Source of the DNA: an uncultured Woeseiaceae bacterium
GTDB taxonomy: Bacteria > Pseudomonadota > Gammaproteobacteria > Steroidobacterales > Woeseiaceae
Assembly (NCBI GenBank): GCA_945788625.1
Contig: CALZMQ010000008.1
Span: forward strand, 1-64,000
Reading direction: 5' to 3'
Length of the DNA stretch: 64,000 nt
The stretch's first letter is position 1, and each line of letters begins with the position of its first letter. The notes beneath the pieces are model-generated. The model was not told the origin of the DNA. It ran no database searches and saw only the letters and a list, made by a program, of their open reading frames with translations. The translations under genes and the position numbers were made by a program. This document shows positions 1 to 11,444 of the stretch, piece after piece.

Positions 1-393
1 CTTCAGGGCTGCGCTTTGTCGAGTATTCGCATCGTTACGCCGCGCGTCTTCTACGACTATCGGGCGAAGTACGAATCCGATCGCACGGAATACATCTGCC
101 GTGGCACCGCGGACGATTCGGAAGAGCAGCGTTATGCAGACCTCGCGCTTGCGGCGTTCAACGAACTTGGATGCACCGGCTGGGGGCGAGTCGATTTCAT
201 GGCCGGGGCCGACCGCGAGCCGCTCGTGCTCGAAGTGAACACCGTGCCGGGCATGACCAGCCATAGCCTGGTGCCGATGGCGGCAAAGAAAGACGGTATC
301 GATTTCGAAGAGCTTTGCTGGCGGATTCTCGAAACGAGTTTCTGCGCCAGCGAAGCAACTGACAACGTCGAGGTGGCAGCACATGGCGCGTAA
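1..393 (+). CDS. ddl: D-alanine--D-alanine ligase, C-terminal part (5' end outside window)
   Basis: The reading frame is open from base 1 to the TAA at 391-393, so only the last ~130 residues are present. Ddl joins two D-Ala using ATP to make the dipeptide for peptidoglycan precursors in the cytoplasm. The visible part carries the FYDYRAKY segment and the LEVNTVPGMT segment typical of the ATP-grasp C-lobe, with metal/ATP-binding acidic residues (EVN). It overlaps ftsQ by 11 bases, the usual dcw-cluster arrangement. An internal TTG at 16 could be mistaken for a start, but the homology runs through it. Confidence 0.93.
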   Translation, partial: LQGCALSSIRIVTPRVFYDYRAKYESDRTEYICRGTADDSEEQRYADLALAAFNELGCTGWGRVDFMAGADREPLVLEVNTVPGMTSHSLVPMAAKKDGIDFEELCWRILETSFCASEATDNVEVAAHGA

Positions 394-1195
394 ACAGGCC
401 AGGCGTCGCAAGCAGAAAAAGACGCGGCAGATCACGATGCCGAAGTTTGCAATCGGTCGCATCGTCGCGCCGCTGCTTGCAGCCGGTGTCGTATTCGCGA
501 CTTACCAGTTCAGCCTGGCGATGCTGGATCGAAGGATTTCGTCGATTGAAATCAGCGGTCCCTTCCAGCGCGTAACGGCATTGCAGATCGAAGAGGCGAT
601 CAGTGACGAAATCGACGAGGGTTTTGTCGGCGCGGACCTGGGCGGTATCCAGGATCGCATCGTGGCGTTGCAGTGGATCGACCAGGCAAGGGTTGCGCGC
701 CGCTGGCCGAGCCGGATCGCAATTACCGTCACAGAGCAGGTGCCGGCGGCGGTCTGGGGCGAACGCGGCTTGCTCAACACGCGTGGTGAGTTGTTCGTTG
801 AGGAAGCCCGACACCCGCCGGCGGAGCTGCCGCGGCTGAACGGCCCGGACGACCGTTCGGCGGAGGTTGCAAACCGCTATCTCGAGGTGCGCGACCGACT
901 GATACCTGCCGGCCTGGATCTACGCAGCGTGCACCTCGATGCACGAGGTTCATGGGAGATGACGCTCAATAACGGCGTCGAAGTGCGTCTCGGGCGGCGC
1001 GAAGTCGATGAGCGCACCGACCTGTTTCTCGACGTTGTCGCGGACATCATCTCGAGTCGTCCGAAAGAAATCGACTACGTCGATATGCGCTATGGCAACG
1101 GTTTCACGATCGGCTGGGCCGGCGGCTCCAGAACGCCCGTCAAAGACAAGAAAAAGGACCGTCAGGAAATGCTCGCAGCCAGAGGTCATAAGTGA
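383..1195 (+). CDS. ftsQ: Cell division protein FtsQ
   Basis: A 270-residue bitopic inner-membrane divisome protein that bridges early and late division proteins (FtsB/FtsL and others). A basic cytoplasmic tail (residues 1-22, rich in R/K) is followed by one membrane segment at about 26-48, a POTRA-type domain at about 52-120 and a periplasmic beta domain. The ATG at 383 lies inside the ddl stop region. The stop (1193-1195) abuts the ftsA start at 1196, so the genes are surely co-transcribed. Length is normal for the family. The lysine-rich C-terminal tail is a minor variation. Confidence 0.95.
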   Translation: MARKQARRRKQKKTRQITMPKFAIGRIVAPLLAAGVVFATYQFSLAMLDRRISSIEISGPFQRVTALQIEEAISDEIDEGFVGADLGGIQDRIVALQWIDQARVARRWPSRIAITVTEQVPAAVWGERGLLNTRGELFVEEARHPPAELPRLNGPDDRSAEVANRYLEVRDRLIPAGLDLRSVHLDARGSWEMTLNNGVEVRLGRREVDERTDLFLDVVADIISSRPKEIDYVDMRYGNGFTIGWAGGSRTPVKDKKKDRQEMLAARGHK

Positions 1196-2434
1196 ATGAC
1201 GAAACGCCCTGACAAGAACCTGATTGTTGGGCTGGACGTCGGCACGTCGAAGGTCGTGGCCATCGTCGGCGAGCACAACGAGGATGGCAACATCGAGGTC
1301 GTCGGTATTGGGTCGCATCCGTCACGCGGGTTGAAGAAAGGCGTGGTCGTGAACATCGAGTCGACGGTGCACTCGATACAGCGTGCTGTAGAAGAAGCAG
1401 AACTGATGGCGGGTTGCGATATTCACTCCGTCTACACCGGCATTGCGGGCAGCCATGTACGCAGCCTGAACTCGCATGGCATCGTCGCCATCCGAGACAA
1501 GGAAGTCAGCGCGGGCGACGTCGACAGGGTGATCGATGCAGCGCGCGCCGTGGCGATTCCCGCCGACCAGAAAATCCTGCACATCCTGCCGCAGGAATTC
1601 GTGATCGACAACCAGGAGGGCATACGCGAACCAATCAGCATGTCGGGTGTGCGGCTGGAGGCGAAAGTGCACATGGTGACCGGCGCCGAAAGCGCGGCTC
1701 AGAACATCGTCAAGTGCGTGCAGCGTTGCGGGCTGGAGGTCGACGACATCGTGCTCGAGCAACTTGCGTCGAGCTACGCGGTATTGACGGACGACGAGAA
1801 GGAACTCGGTTCTTGCATCGTCGACATCGGCGGCGGCACAACCGACATCGCGGTATTCCTGGGCGGGGCGATACAGCACACGGCCGTCATTCCGATAGCG
1901 GGCGACCAGGTAACCAACGATATTGCCGTCTCCATGCGCACGCCGACGCAGTACGCCGAAGAGATCAAGATCAAGTACGCCTGCGCGCTGTCGCAGCTCG
2001 CGAATCCCGACGAGACGATCGAGGTTCCGAGTGTCGGCGAGCGACCGCCGCGGCGGCTTGCGCGCCAGACGCTCGCCGAGATCGTCGAACCGCGTTACGA
2101 AGAGCTGTTCGGGCTGGTTCGCGATGAGCTGCGCCGCAGTGGCTTCGAGGAGCTGATCGCAGCCGGTGTCGTTATCACAGGCGGCAGCGCCAAGATGGAG
2201 GGCGCCGTCGAGCTCGCGGAAGAAGTATTTCACATGCCGGTCAGGCTTGGCGCGCCGCAATACGTCGAAGGGCTGATGGACGTTATTCGCAACCCGATTC
2301 ATGCCACGGGCGTGGGTTTGCTTTTGTATGGCTACGAAAACCTTGCCCGGCGAGACCGCCGCAGCACGCCAATCGGCGGCAACCTGGGTGAGGTCTGGGA
2401 GAGGATGAGGTCGTGGTTTCAGGGCCACTTTTAA
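1196..2434 (+). CDS. ftsA: Cell division protein FtsA
   Basis: A 412-residue actin-like ATPase that tethers FtsZ to the inner membrane and recruits the divisome. The sequence shows the actin phosphate-1 motif (GLDVGTSKV, residues 12-20), the VDIGGGTTDIAVF phosphate-2 region and the VITGGSAKMEG adenosine motif. It ends in an amphipathic membrane-targeting helix (about 398-412, W/F-rich with basic residues). It begins directly after ftsQ and is followed 66 bases later by ftsZ. Length is typical. Confidence 0.97.
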   Translation: MTKRPDKNLIVGLDVGTSKVVAIVGEHNEDGNIEVVGIGSHPSRGLKKGVVVNIESTVHSIQRAVEEAELMAGCDIHSVYTGIAGSHVRSLNSHGIVAIRDKEVSAGDVDRVIDAARAVAIPADQKILHILPQEFVIDNQEGIREPISMSGVRLEAKVHMVTGAESAAQNIVKCVQRCGLEVDDIVLEQLASSYAVLTDDEKELGSCIVDIGGGTTDIAVFLGGAIQHTAVIPIAGDQVTNDIAVSMRTPTQYAEEIKIKYACALSQLANPDETIEVPSVGERPPRRLARQTLAEIVEPRYEELFGLVRDELRRSGFEELIAAGVVITGGSAKMEGAVELAEEVFHMPVRLGAPQYVEGLMDVIRNPIHATGVGLLLYGYENLARRDRRSTPIGGNLGEVWERMRSWFQGHF

Positions 2435-2500
2435 TGATTTTTATAAACAGGGGTTCAGTGAGTGCCCCACAGGGAAAGCTAACAAGCGGAGGAAGACTCA

Positions 2501-3643
2501 ATGTTTGAATTAATGGATGCGCATAGCTCGAGCGCTGTCATCAAGGTCATCGGTGTCGGTGGCGGTGGTGGTAACGCTGTCGGGCACATGGTCGAGGCCG
2601 GCATCGAAGGTGTCGATTTCATCTGTGCCAATACGGATTCGCAGGCGCTCAAGGGATCGCGCGTGCGAACGTCGTTGCAGATCGGCTGCAATATTACGAA
2701 AGGACTCGGCGCCGGCGCCGATCCGGATATCGGCCGCCAGGCCGCAATGGAAGATCGCGACCGCATTCAGGAGGTGATTGAAGGCGCCGACATGCTGTTC
2801 ATTACGGCGGGCATGGGCGGTGGCACCGGAACCGGTGCTGGACCGATCGTCGCACAGGTTGCCAAGGAACTCGGCATCCTGACTGTCGCGGTTGTGACCA
2901 AGCCGTTCCTGATGGAAGGCGGCAAACGCATGCAGATTGCGGAACACGGCATCGCTGAACTCGGCAAGTACGTCGATTCCCTGATCACCATACCGAACGA
3001 AAAGCTGCTGACCGTCCTCGGCGGCGAAACGACATTGCTGGATGCGTTTCGGTCTGCCAACCAGGTATTACAGGGCGCGGTACAGGGCATTGCCGAACTC
3101 ATCACGTGCCCGGGTCTCATCAACGTGGACTTTGCCGACGTGCGCACGGTCATGTCCGAAATGGGCATGGCGATGATGGGCACGGGCGTGTCCTCGGGTG
3201 AAGATCGCGCGCGCGAAGCTGCCGAGTCTGCCGTCTCCAGCCCATTGCTCGAGGACATCAACCTTGCCGGCGCAAACGGCATCCTGGTCAATGTCACGGC
3301 CGGTATGGACCTGTCGATCGGCGAATTCCAGGAGGTCGGCAACACCGTCAAGGAATTCGCGTCGGACAATGCGACCGTCGTTGTCGGGACCGTCATCGAC
3401 TCGGACATGACCGACAAGATACGCGTCACGGTGGTTGCGACCGGACTCGGGCAGCAGGCAGCCAACGCGGAATCGCCGATGCGCATCATCCGTCGTCCGG
3501 CGGCGCAGGCGGAACCGAACTACCACACCCTCGACAAGCCGACGGTGCAGCGCAAGCGCGCGGTAGGTGATGGCCTGGAAGGGGCGGGTCTGCAGGAAGA
3601 GCTGTTGGACATACCGGCATTCTTGCGACGCCAGGCCGACTGA
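2501..3643 (+). CDS. ftsZ: Cell division protein FtsZ
   Basis: A 380-residue tubulin-like GTPase forming the Z ring. The tubulin signature GGGTGTGAG is at residues 106-114 and the N-terminal nucleotide loop GVGGGGGNAV at about 18-27. The C-terminal peptide LDIPAFLRRQAD (369-380) is the conserved docking site for FtsA, ZipA and ZapD. zapD itself is encoded at 9.9-10.8 kb in this window. A strong GGAGGA ribosome binding site lies before the ATG. The variable linker between GTPase core and tail is short, as in most gammaproteobacteria. Confidence 0.98.
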   Translation: MFELMDAHSSSAVIKVIGVGGGGGNAVGHMVEAGIEGVDFICANTDSQALKGSRVRTSLQIGCNITKGLGAGADPDIGRQAAMEDRDRIQEVIEGADMLFITAGMGGGTGTGAGPIVAQVAKELGILTVAVVTKPFLMEGGKRMQIAEHGIAELGKYVDSLITIPNEKLLTVLGGETTLLDAFRSANQVLQGAVQGIAELITCPGLINVDFADVRTVMSEMGMAMMGTGVSSGEDRAREAAESAVSSPLLEDINLAGANGILVNVTAGMDLSIGEFQEVGNTVKEFASDNATVVVGTVIDSDMTDKIRVTVVATGLGQQAANAESPMRIIRRPAAQAEPNYHTLDKPTVQRKRAVGDGLEGAGLQEELLDIPAFLRRQAD

Positions 3644-3704
3644 ATCAAGAGAGGACGTCCCCTCGGGTGCAACTCACACACCTCAGGGCTCTCTACTCCG
3701 CATC

Positions 3705-3730
3705 GCCGGCCCGGCATCGACCGGGCCGGC
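3705..3730 (+). terminator. GC-rich hairpin after ftsZ
   Basis: A perfect 10-bp stem (3705-3714 with 3721-3730) closes a 6-base loop between ftsZ and lpxC. No clear T-run follows, so it is either a weak or Rho-assisted terminator or an mRNA-stabilising or attenuating hairpin separating ftsZ from lpxC. Nothing else was recognised in the 194-base gap. Confidence 0.45.
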
Positions 3731-3837
3731 ACCCTTCCTGCCCTCCGCCGCAAACGCCCCGCGAGCCGCCGGAGCTTTTAGCTAAGAGCTTGAATTCTTG
3801 AAGAGTTTTTCATTCCTGTGGTAGTCTTGCGCGCGCG

Positions 3838-4746
3838 ATGCTCAGACAACGGACCCTGAAAACGACCATCCGCGCCACGGGCGTGGGCCTGCACACCGGC
3901 GAGAAGGTCTACATGACACTGCGTCCGGCAGCTGAGAATGCCGGCATTACCTTCCGGCGAGTCGACCTCGACCATCCGGTCGATATCCCAGCCGATCCCC
4001 GCCTCGTCGGGGAGACCATGCTCGGCACGACGCTGATCAAGGACGGCGTCAAGGTTGCGACGGTGGAACACCTGATGTCGGCCCTGGCGGGCCTCGGCAT
4101 CGACAATGTCTACGTCGACCTGTCAGCGCCGGAGGTGCCAATCATGGACGGCAGCGCCGGGCCATTCGTATTCCTGCTGCAATCGGCCGGCATCGAAGAG
4201 CAAAACGCCGCGAAGAAGTTCATTCGAATCAAGAAAAAAGTGCGCGTCGAGGACGGCGACAAGTGGGCCGAGTTTTTACCGTTCAACGGCTTCAAAGTAA
4301 ATTTCGAGGTGTACTTCAACCACCCTGTATTCAACAAACTCAGCCAGCAGGCGACGATCGACTTTTCCTCGACGTCGTTCCTGAAGGAAGTCAGCCGGGC
4401 ACGCACGTTTTGTTTCCTGCGTGACGTTGAAGCGCTGCGAGAGCGTAATCTCACGCTCGGTGGCAGCATGGACAATGCCATCGTGCTCGACGATTACCGC
4501 ATCCTGAACGAGGACGGCTTACGCTACGCCAACGAGTTCGTGATTCACAAGATTCTCGATGCAATCGGTGACGCCTACCTGCTCGGACACAGCCTGATCG
4601 GGGAATTGCGCGCCTACAAGTCGGGCCACGACCTGAACAACAAACTGCTGCGGGCGATGCTCGAGGATCAGTCTGTTTGGGAGGAGGTCACGTTCGCCGA
4701 CCCGCACAAAGCACCGATCTCCTACGCAACACCCGCGTACGCATAA
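3838..4746 (+). CDS. lpxC: UDP-3-O-acyl-N-acetylglucosamine deacetylase LpxC
   Basis: A 302-residue zinc hydrolase that removes the acetyl group in the committed step of lipid A synthesis. Visible catalytic elements match the family: the E77-H78 pair in the [11 protein letters not shown] motif, the second zinc site H237/D241 in HKILDAIGD, and general acid/base H264 in [10 protein letters not shown]. It follows ftsZ as the last gene of the dcw region, as in other gammaproteobacteria. Length is standard. Confidence 0.98.
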   Translation: MLRQRTLKTTIRATGVGLHTGEKVYMTLRPAAENAGITFRRVDLDHPVDIPADPRLVGETMLGTTLIKDGVKVATVEHLMSALAGLGIDNVYVDLSAPEVPIMDGSAGPFVFLLQSAGIEEQNAAKKFIRIKKKVRVEDGDKWAEFLPFNGFKVNFEVYFNHPVFNKLSQQATIDFSSTSFLKEVSRARTFCFLRDVEALRERNLTLGGSMDNAIVLDDYRILNEDGLRYANEFVIHKILDAIGDAYLLGHSLIGELRAYKSGHDLNNKLLRAMLEDQSVWEEVTFADPHKAPISYATPAYA

Positions 4747-4780
4747 CGCCACCACCCTTCTATTCCAAAAAAACGACGGG

Positions 4781-5080
4781 TCAGGCCTGCGTGACGCGGA
4801 TGCGACAAGTATGGGCTTTATGGCCCACTGACTGCGCTGCCTGCAACAGGGTGTCCGTCTCATAGCGAAGGCGGCTCGCCCAGGCGGACGAGGCCGCGAT
4901 GACGACGAGTTCGCCGTCATCCCGCACATTCGCGGCAACGACGGCTGCCGCCTGCTCCGGCTGCAAAGCGCGGGCGAGGACGTCCGTCAGCTCCCCCATC
5001 CTGCGGGCACGCCCTATGACCTCGCCGAGATCCCCGCCGCTAGCGGGATCCAGCAGTTTGTCGAGGGATTTGCCTGTCAT
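4781..5080 (-). CDS. dciA: DciA-type (DUF721) replicative helicase-loading protein
   Basis: A 99-residue protein of the DUF721 family, whose characterised members (DciA) interact with the replicative helicase DnaB and assist replication initiation in bacteria lacking DnaC. An N-terminal helical segment (DKLLDP...LGEVIGRARRMGELTDVLARAL) is followed by a KH-like domain containing the ASSAWASRLRYETDTLL motif typical of the family. Its position between lpxC and secA is the usual one in non-enteric gammaproteobacteria. It is convergent with lpxC and divergent from the M23 peptidase gene. Confidence 0.85.
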   Translation of the reverse strand: MTGKSLDKLLDPASGGDLGEVIGRARRMGELTDVLARALQPEQAAAVVAANVRDDGELVVIAASSAWASRLRYETDTLLQAAQSVGHKAHTCRIRVTQA

Positions 5081-5174
5081 AAGAATGTGACGCAGTTAGC
5101 GCTTTTTTCCCATCCTGAGTGATCGGGGTCACCGTTCAGGATCGGGGCCTTGTAATAAAAACCGGCATTATGCA

Positions 5175-5278
5175 TATTGTCGCACACGATAAAGGCAAAC
5201 CCGCCGCGAGGCGGGGACGCAAAACCACCGGTCCTGGGCGGATTCTCAGGGCAGCGGGGCTACCGAAGTGAGCAGGGA
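5175..5278 (+). promoter_or_regulatory. Cyclic di-GMP-I (GEMM-I) riboswitch
   Basis: The sequence matches the GEMM-I aptamer core by eye. GGCAAACC is at 5194-5201. A 6-bp P2 stem (5200-5205 with 5210-5215) is capped by a GCGA GNRA tetraloop. GGGACGCAAA follows, then CCACCGG-TCCT, a P3 apical stem (CCTG 5233-5236 with CAGG 5247-5250), and GGGCAGCGGGGCTACCGA, which closely parallels the Vibrio Vc2 3' segment. It lies 110-200 bases before the M23 peptidase start on the same strand. Downstream, CAAGTTG (5282-5288) can pair with CAACTTG (5335-5341), a possible expression platform. Aptamer identity is fairly secure. Whether it is an ON or OFF switch cannot be read from this. Confidence 0.88.
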
Positions 5279-5386
5279 CTGCAAGTTGATAATAACCCAA
5301 ACAAGCGATCGCGGGCGTTTGGCCGGCGTTTTCGCAACTTGTATGAGATTCCCAACGTCGATTGATACGCATCCGGGGCGCGTTCG

Positions 5387-6319
5387 ATGAATGTAGTGAT
5401 TTTCGGCAAGGGGTTTGGAAAACCCCGGCAATTGAACCTGTCCGGCCTTACGGCCGGGCTCGCAATCGCCGTCCTTGTCGGACTCGTCATCAGCGCCGGT
5501 TTCGCAGGCGGCTACTGGTATTCGGCCAAAACGGGCTCGGGTGTCAGCACGACCACGCTGGCGGGACTGACCGGGGAACTGCAGCAGCAGCGACAGAACA
5601 TCGCTGCCATTCGCCAGGGCAATGAGGACACTCTCGACGCGTTGTCGATTCGCATCGCGCAAATGAACGCCCGCGTCATCCGTCTCGATGCGCTTGGCCG
5701 TCGTCTGACCCAAATGGCAGACATTGACGATGGTGAATTCAACTTCAATTCGGATCCCGCCCTCGGCGGTCCGGAAGAACCAATGGCGGCCGGATCCAAT
5801 GTCGCGGTTCCCGAGGTCGTCGATGCCATGCAATCGCTTGGCCAGCAACTCAGCAACCGCGAAGCGCAGCTCGACGTTCTGGAAAGCGTATTGATGAACC
5901 AGAACCTGAAAGAGCGCGTTTACCCGCAGGGACGACCGGTCGGCTCGGGCTGGATCTCCTCGTATTTCGGCAAACGCACCGACCCGTTCACGGGTAAGGC
6001 GGCCAACCACACCGGCGTCGATTTCGCGGGCAAGAACGGTGCCGAAATCGTCGCTGTCGCGGATGGCGTCGTAACCTGGTCATCGGATCGTTACGGCTAC
6101 GGCATCATGGTCGAGATCAACCACGGCAGTGGCTACTCGACGCGCTACGCGCACAATTCCGAAAACCTCGTGTCCGTCGGGGACGAGGTCAAGAAAGGGC
6201 AAGTCGTCGCCCTGATGGGCGAGACTGGGCGCGCTACCGGGCCCAATCTGCATTTCGAGGTATTGCACAACGGCCGCCGGGTGAACCCGGTCAGGTTCAT
6301 TCGCGAATCCTCGAAGTAA
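5387..6319 (+). CDS. Membrane-anchored M23/LytM-type peptidoglycan endopeptidase
   Basis: A 310-residue protein predicted to cleave peptide cross-links in peptidoglycan from the periplasmic side of the inner membrane. One transmembrane segment (about 20-45) is followed by a coiled-coil region (about 60-170) and a LytM domain. The expected zinc ligands and catalytic residues are visible: H208 and D212 (NHTGVD), H256 (RYAHNS) and H289 (LHFEV). They appear intact, so it should be an active enzyme rather than a degenerate activator such as EnvC. An M23 gene beside secA is common in this lineage. Here it has a c-di-GMP-I riboswitch leader, implying control by the motility/biofilm second messenger. 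Confidence 0.9.
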   Translation: MNVVIFGKGFGKPRQLNLSGLTAGLAIAVLVGLVISAGFAGGYWYSAKTGSGVSTTTLAGLTGELQQQRQNIAAIRQGNEDTLDALSIRIAQMNARVIRLDALGRRLTQMADIDDGEFNFNSDPALGGPEEPMAAGSNVAVPEVVDAMQSLGQQLSNREAQLDVLESVLMNQNLKERVYPQGRPVGSGWISSYFGKRTDPFTGKAANHTGVDFAGKNGAEIVAVADGVVTWSSDRYGYGIMVEINHGSGYSTRYAHNSENLVSVGDEVKKGQVVALMGETGRATGPNLHFEVLHNGRRVNPVRFIRESSK

Positions 6320-6477
6320 GCCGGCAACAACCCGAAACTCCAATCAGCGCTGTTCGAGACATCGGCCGCGGGTCCTTGTGATCGCGATTATTGCCCATAA
6401 ATCGCGACATTGGATTCTAAAAAGCCCCGCTTGACCGTAGAATAGCGGCCTTTGTGTACCGGACCCAGGAGCCCTCG

Positions 6478-9375
<2,898 letters not shown>

Positions 9376-9388
9376 GTCGTCACGGGTA

Positions 9389-9781
9389 ATGAATCAATTC
9401 ACGGTTGCCGCGGGCATCCTCTGTGACGAGGCGGGACGCGTACTGATTGCGGAGCGCCTGGGCGACGGCCCGTTTCACGGCATGTGGGAGTTCCCCGGCG
9501 GCAAGATCGGACCGGACGAGACCGCGCTGGAGGCCCTGTTGCGGGAACTCGCGGAAGAACTGGGTATTGAGGTCACCGCCTGCTCGTCATTCATGAATTT
9601 GCGCCATGAATACGACGATCGCATTGTCACCATCGAGTTCTTTATCGTCAGCGAGTGGAACAGCGAACCGGTGGGACGCGAAGGCCAGGCCCTGCGCTGG
9701 GTACCCAAAGACCGGCTCAGCGCTGAGCAGCTACTCCCGGCGGATGTGCCGGTGATCGAGGCGCTGCAGCAAAACCACTGA
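9389..9781 (+). CDS. mutT: 8-oxo-dGTP diphosphatase MutT (Nudix hydrolase)
   Basis: A 130-residue Nudix protein that sanitises oxidised GTP nucleotides. The Nudix box fits the consensus exactly at residues 38-60 (G38, E44, R52-E53, E56-E57, G59). The GMWEFPGGK motif before it is typical of MutT. It starts 13 bases after the secA stop and is probably co-transcribed. In some relatives MutT carries a C-terminal thiamine phosphate synthase-like domain; this one does not. Confidence 0.92.
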   Translation: MNQFTVAAGILCDEAGRVLIAERLGDGPFHGMWEFPGGKIGPDETALEALLRELAEELGIEVTACSSFMNLRHEYDDRIVTIEFFIVSEWNSEPVGREGQALRWVPKDRLSAEQLLPADVPVIEALQQNH

Positions 9782-9926
9782 GGAATAGCGGCTGTCGGCT
9801 GACAGGCGGCGATCACGGGGCATGTCCCAGTCGCTCGGACAATCTTCGATAACTCGCTTTGTGGAACACACCCCGCACTCGCCGCCCGAATCAGCGTCGG
9901 CCGAAAGCGTGGCGCGATGCGTCAGT

Positions 9927-10754
9927 TCAACAAATAGACAACTGGAACGGCACGTTCTGCCCGGTCTGAACGGCGCGGCTGTCGACGGTCGACCACTCGA
10001 GAAAACGCACCGTGAAGCGATGCTGGCTGCCGCTGATTTCGGGGAACAACCGGCTTTGCGCGGCCAGGCTAACACGCAGCAAGCGGCAATGATCGTCCTT
10101 GTGCATGTTGTGCTGGTACATCCCGTTTTTCGCCATCTGGTCCGTGGGCTGCGCGCTTTCACGTATCAACCACAGCGACTCACTGACGGCGTCGCATACC
10201 GGTCTTATCGACTCCACCCACTGCGACAGGTCTTCTTGCCGACGCCCGATGGGCTGCCGCAGCCAGTGATTGTATTCCGGAAGGTCGAATTCGCAGGTGC
10301 CACCGGGAATGGCACTGCGATGTTTGATCGCGTTCAGGAACTCGCTGTCCTTGATCGGCTGCAGGAATCCGGTGCCTATCCTGCCAATTTCATCTCGGCT
10401 CGTAACCAGGTTGTGAACCAGGGTATCCAGGCGGCTACCGTCGACGCCGGGCTGGCTCTGGAATCGTTCCAGCAAGCCAATCTGATGATCCAGTTCCTTG
10501 AGCACCTCGCTGCGCACGTCGCCGCGTGACAGGATTGCCAGAACCTCCAGCAAGGTCGAAATAGTGGCGCGAGTGGCCCAATTGGCGTCTTTCTCGCTGT
10601 TGTAGAGCATCTGCTGGTAGAGAAATTCGAGCCGCAGGAAGGTCCGCATGCGTTCCGACAGGGGTTGCTCGTAGTGGGCTACGTCGGCCGCAGCGTGAGC
10701 AGCGATTTCTCCAGCGGGTTTTGCCATGGCGCTATTCTGCGCCACGTGGGGCAT
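9927..10754 (-). CDS. zapD: Cell division protein ZapD (Z-ring cross-linking factor)
   Basis: A protein of about 266-275 residues that bundles FtsZ filaments through the FtsZ C-terminal tail. The family hallmark QPLSERMRTFLRLEFLYQQ begins near residue 29, followed by an all-helical region and a beta domain (GGTCEFDLPEYNHWL, then RLFPEISGSQHRFTVRFLEW). Start choice is uncertain: ATG at 10754 and ATG at 10727 are both in frame and neither has a clear ribosome site. It lies downstream of coaE, as in other gammaproteobacteria. The yacG gene that often follows is not visible here. Confidence 0.92.
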   Translation of the reverse strand: MPHVAQNSAMAKPAGEIAAHAAADVAHYEQPLSERMRTFLRLEFLYQQMLYNSEKDANWATRATISTLLEVLAILSRGDVRSEVLKELDHQIGLLERFQSQPGVDGSRLDTLVHNLVTSRDEIGRIGTGFLQPIKDSEFLNAIKHRSAIPGGTCEFDLPEYNHWLRQPIGRRQEDLSQWVESIRPVCDAVSESLWLIRESAQPTDQMAKNGMYQHNMHKDDHCRLLRVSLAAQSRLFPEISGSQHRFTVRFLEWSTVDSRAVQTGQNVPFQLSIC

Positions 10755-10808
10755 GCAGGCAAATCGGCAGTTGCCGTGCGTGTCCGCCGCATTACCGCAA
10801 ACTTGCCG

Positions 10809-11444
10809 CTAATGCTGCTCCGGTTGGCGCATGGCCAGGTCCAGATAGTCCGAGTGCAGCCGGCGCACCTGCCGCCGCGTTGCCTCCAGCGAGCCGTCAT
10901 TGCTGATGACGTCGTCCGCAATCGACAGCCTGGCCTCCCGGCTGGCCTGTGCGGCCAGGATTCGACGAGCCTGTGCGACGGTTTCCGCGTCGCGCCGCAA
11001 CAACCGCTCGATTTGAGTATCTTCGTCACAGTCGACCACGAGAACGCGATCGACGTAGGCTAGCAACGCCGATCCGACCAGCAGCGGCACGACGATAATC
11101 TGGTAGTCGCCGCCCGCGGCATCGGCCTGGCGGCGCGTTTCGGCTCCGATTCGCGGGTGCAGTATGGCCTCGAGGTCCAGCCGGCAGCCTTCGTCGTCGA
11201 AAACCAGCTGTCGCATGGCCGCCCGATCGAGGTTACCGGCCGCATCGATGACGTTTTCACCGAATCGCTCGCGGATTTCTGCGAGCGCCGGCGCGCCGGG
11301 TTCCACCACCTCCCTGGCAATGATGTCAGTGTCGATTATCGGTATACCGAGGTCGGCGAACATATCCGCGACGAGCGATTTGCCGCTGGCGATTCCGCCA
11401 GTCATTGCGACCCGCAGCGGCTTGCTGTTTCGTGCGTCGGCCAC
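10809..11444 (-). CDS. coaE: Dephospho-CoA kinase
   Basis: A 211-residue P-loop kinase catalysing the last step of coenzyme A synthesis, phosphorylation of dephospho-CoA on the ribose 3' hydroxyl. Walker A GGIASGKS lies at residues 16-23, with the DTDIIAREVVEPG motif and the HPRI segment characteristic of CoaE. It begins with GTG at 11444 directly after the pilD stop codon (TGA-GTG), indicating translational coupling. The pilB-pilC-pilD-coaE-zapD order is conserved in many gammaproteobacteria. Confidence 0.95.
   Translation of the reverse strand: MADARNSKPLRVAMTGGIASGKSLVADMFADLGIPIIDTDIIAREVVEPGAPALAEIRERFGENVIDAAGNLDRAAMRQLVFDDEGCRLDLEAILHPRIGAETRRQADAAGGDYQIIVVPLLVGSALLAYVDRVLVVDCDEDTQIERLLRRDAETVAQARRILAAQASREARLSIADDVISNDGSLEATRRQVRRLHSDYLDLAMRQPEQH

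Noticed and set aside
9782..9926. Possible yacG (gyrase inhibitor) remnant between zapD and mutT
   Set aside because: yacG often sits here, but only about 145 bases are available and no Cys-x2-Cys...Cys-x3-Cys zinc pattern survives. A CSTKR-like stretch is too weak to call.
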